DNA of 39,664 nt from positions 1 through 39,664 of IMG/VR virus record IMGVR_UViG_3300045999_001070. One strand, given 5' to 3'. Shown piece by piece: positions 38,517 through 39,664 of this stretch. Position 1 is the stretch's first letter, and each line of letters begins with the position of its first letter. The notes beneath the pieces are model-generated. The model made no database searches and was not told the origin of the DNA. It saw only the letters and a program-made list of their open reading frames with translations. This DNA is from a virus. The translations under genes and the position numbers were made by a program.

Positions 38517-38794
38517 AGAATCACAACGAACGTCCCGGCAAGGGAGTGCTATTCACTAACGACAAACGTAAGACAGACACACAACCACATTTAAAAGGTG
38601 GCTTCACTGCTGACAGAGACATTAAGGCTGGTGAGTGGGTAAAGCTTGCAGGATGGCGTAAACCTACTCCAGTAGGGGAGCTTATATCACTGGCAGTGGA
38701 TAACTTCATGCCTGATCCAAACTATAAGAAACCTTCTGAGGGCAGCACAGTACGTGAGTACAGTCCGAATAGGGATGAAGAAATCCCATTCTAG
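38513..38794 (+). CDS. Small protein with SSB-like acidic tip (copy B)
   Basis: 93 residues, nearly identical to 1958-2239 (SLAVDN against SLAQDN, KPSEG against KPTEG, PNRDEEIPF against PHRDEEIPF). The acidic tip is exactly conserved although flanking residues vary, in line with a functional docking motif. Here the stop is TAG rather than TGA because the inserted HNH segment begins at the third base of the stop region. Confidence 0.7.
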   Translation: MKNHNERPGKGVLFTNDKRKTDTQPHLKGGFTADRDIKAGEWVKLAGWRKPTPVGELISLAVDNFMPDPNYKKPSEGSTVREYSPNRDEEIPF

Positions 38795-38808
38795 AACGGT
38801 ATGTGATA

Positions 38809-38840
38809 TAGTTACCTTTCTTGTTGTTGGAGGGTAACTA
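38809..38840 (+). promoter_or_regulatory. Hairpin masking the HNH ribosome site and start
   Basis: TAGTTACC (38809-38816) pairs perfectly with GGTAACTA (38833-38840). The GGAGGG ribosome site (38829-38834) lies at the loop-stem border and the final A is the first base of the ATG at 38840. Folding would block translation initiation. Phage homing endonucleases such as T4 I-TevI are known to have a similar start-site hairpin that limits early translation. Confidence 0.6.
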
Positions 38841-39313
38841 TGAAAACTTGTGGCGAGTGCAAACAGGACAAGCCTTTATCGGAGTTTTATGTTCATAAAG
38901 CAATGCTTGATGGATATTTAAACAAGTGCAAAGAATGTGTTAAGTCCCGTGTAAAAAAACACAGGGATGAAAACATAGAAAAGATAAAGGAATACGACAA
39001 ACAAAGGGCAAACTTACCTCATAGGATTCAGGCAAGAAAGCAGTATTCACAAAGCCCTAGAGGAAAAGAGGCTCATGCTAGAGCGCATAAGAAGTATGTT
39101 GAAAAGTTCCCAATGGCTAGAGCTGCACAAATAATCGTTGGTAACGCTATACGTGATGGCAGATTGATTGTTAAAAAAATTTGCTCTGTTTGTGGAAGCA
39201 ATAAATTAGTAGAGGCTCATCATGATGACTACACAAAACCATTGGACGTTAGAGAGTTGTGCAAGAAATGTCATGCAGACTGGCATAGTCAAAATGAACC
39301 AATCTACAAATAA
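38840..39313 (+). CDS. HNH endonuclease with zinc-knuckle N-terminus, 157 aa (copy B only)
   Basis: The N-terminal MKTCGECKQDKPLSEFY and CKECVKSRVKKHRDEN give CxxC pairs of a zinc finger, a basic helical linker follows, and the C-terminus has KICSVCGSNKLVEAHHDDYT, then LCKKCHADWH: an HNH core of the 'AHHDDY' type with two CxxC zinc sites. This is a different subfamily from the other two HNH proteins in the window. A free-standing homing endonuclease is likely, probably cutting the uninterrupted junction seen in copy A. It has a strong but hairpin-masked ribosome site. Confidence 0.87.
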   Translation: MKTCGECKQDKPLSEFYVHKAMLDGYLNKCKECVKSRVKKHRDENIEKIKEYDKQRANLPHRIQARKQYSQSPRGKEAHARAHKKYVEKFPMARAAQIIVGNAIRDGRLIVKKICSVCGSNKLVEAHHDDYTKPLDVRELCKKCHADWHSQNEPIYK

Positions 39314-39315
39314 AT

Positions 39316-39636
39316 ATGGCTGCTAGTCGCTCACCCACACAACGAAGTCTTGAGTATTTAAGAGAGCAAGGCTACCACTGCGAGATTGTAGAGAAGTGGA
39401 ATTCTTTTACCAAACAAAGAAAGGACTTGTGGGGGTGGTGCGACATTCTCGCTATACGTAAGGATGAAGTTCTTGCGGTACAGGTAACGGCTTCTGCTGT
39501 TGCTGACCGTATAAAGAAGATTCAAGAATCGACCACGGTTGCGCTAGTCAGAGATGCCGGAATAAGAATTGAATGCCACGGCTGGCGCAAGAACAGTAAA
39601 GGCAGATACGTCATTAGAGTGGAGGATATATCGTGA
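39316..39636 (+). CDS. Putative PD-(D/E)XK-type small nuclease (copy B)
   Basis: 106 residues, homologous to 2239-2559 with about six changes, including RIECHGW against KIHVHGW. The DLWGWCDILAI and AVQVT elements are unchanged. The ATG now stands one base after the inserted HNH gene stop (TAA, T, ATG) instead of overlapping the SSB-like gene, so its translation coupling has been rewired. Confidence 0.55.
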   Translation: MAASRSPTQRSLEYLREQGYHCEIVEKWNSFTKQRKDLWGWCDILAIRKDEVLAVQVTASAVADRIKKIQESTTVALVRDAGIRIECHGWRKNSKGRYVIRVEDIS

Positions 39637-39664
39637 ATGCTGCAAATTTTGATAAGTCTGAACG
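39633..39664 (+). CDS. 5' end of winged-helix gene (truncated by window end)
   Basis: GTG start overlapping the preceding stop in GTGA; the first ten codons are identical in DNA to 2556-2587. The remainder lies beyond the window but is given in full by copy A (2556-2762). Confidence 0.85.
   Translation, partial: MNAANFDKSE

Larger units (their letters stand above)
38793..39315 (+). mobile_element. HNH endonuclease insertion absent from copy A
   Basis: Compared with copy A, where one gene runs directly into the next (TGATG at 2237-2241), copy B has 523 extra bases between CCATTCT and ATGGCTGCT, replacing one base. The insertion brings a ribosome site, an HNH gene and a hairpin, and leaves both neighbours in frame. 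This is how free-standing homing endonuclease genes sit in phage genomes. Confidence 0.85.
36559..39664 (+). repeat. Diverged repeat copy B (recombination module with HNH insertion)
   Basis: Counterpart of 1-2587. It differs by scattered substitutions, by 3 bp in the small 59/60-aa gene, and by a 523-bp insertion (38793-39315). The last 32 bases (39633-39664) match 2556-2587 exactly and the window ends there. Genome period about 36.56 kb without the insertion. Confidence 0.95.

Noticed and set aside
1-39664. tRNA, integrase, CRISPR or toxin-antitoxin genes
   Set aside because: I looked for cloverleaf-like ends, tyrosine or serine recombinase motifs and typical paired small genes and found none I could support.

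Overview
The window looks like one complete tailed-phage genome read slightly more than once around. It carries a terminase large subunit, portal, scaffold-like protein, major capsid protein, P22-like connector and nozzle proteins, fibres, large coiled-coil ejection-type proteins, and a holin/endolysin pair. No tape measure, sheath or tail-tube gene is visible, which suggests a short-tailed (podovirus-like) particle. No integrase or plasmid partition gene was recognised. The host is not shown directly. Small proteins of types I associate with freshwater and betaproteobacterial phages, together with strong Shine-Dalgarno sites, make a Gram-negative host (perhaps Burkholderiales or Methylophilales) a reasonable but weak inference.

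Layout. The rightward strand runs from the divergent control region (about 32.2-32.97 kb) through an ArdC-type antirestriction gene, a run of small unknown genes with two good terminators, a 260-bp AT-rich region with two perfect DnaA boxes, a secreted Cys-rich miniprotein, and then a recombination module. That module holds a YqaJ-type exonuclease, a RecT-like annealing protein, a small protein with an SSB-like acidic tip, a small nuclease-like protein and a winged-helix protein. The same module opens the window at position 1 and continues there into an HNH endonuclease, a glycosyltransferase-like protein, a small HTH protein and a membrane peptide. The leftward strand (32.2 kb down to 4.27 kb) is the late region, in transcription order: small genes, methyltransferase, DUF5672-like transferase, terminase, portal, scaffold, capsid, connectors, fibres, ejection-type proteins, small conserved proteins, holin and endolysin. 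The two strands meet tail to tail with a 44-bp coding overlap at 4269-4312.

Genes are tightly packed. At least 18 junctions are 4-bp ATGA overlaps, and many starts are preceded by a GGGGAT form of Shine-Dalgarno site.

The strongest oddity is that positions 1-2587 and 36559-39664 are the same locus in two diverged versions, about 91-95 % identical at protein level by hand count. The second version carries an extra 523-bp HNH endonuclease insertion whose start lies in a hairpin. The genome period is therefore about 36.56 kb, and the ends most likely come from two strain variants joined in assembly; a real diverged duplication is the alternative. Other points of interest are a candidate structured RNA ending in a textbook terminator just upstream of the late operon, and an apparent host-DnaA-type origin in a genome with no recognisable replisome gene.
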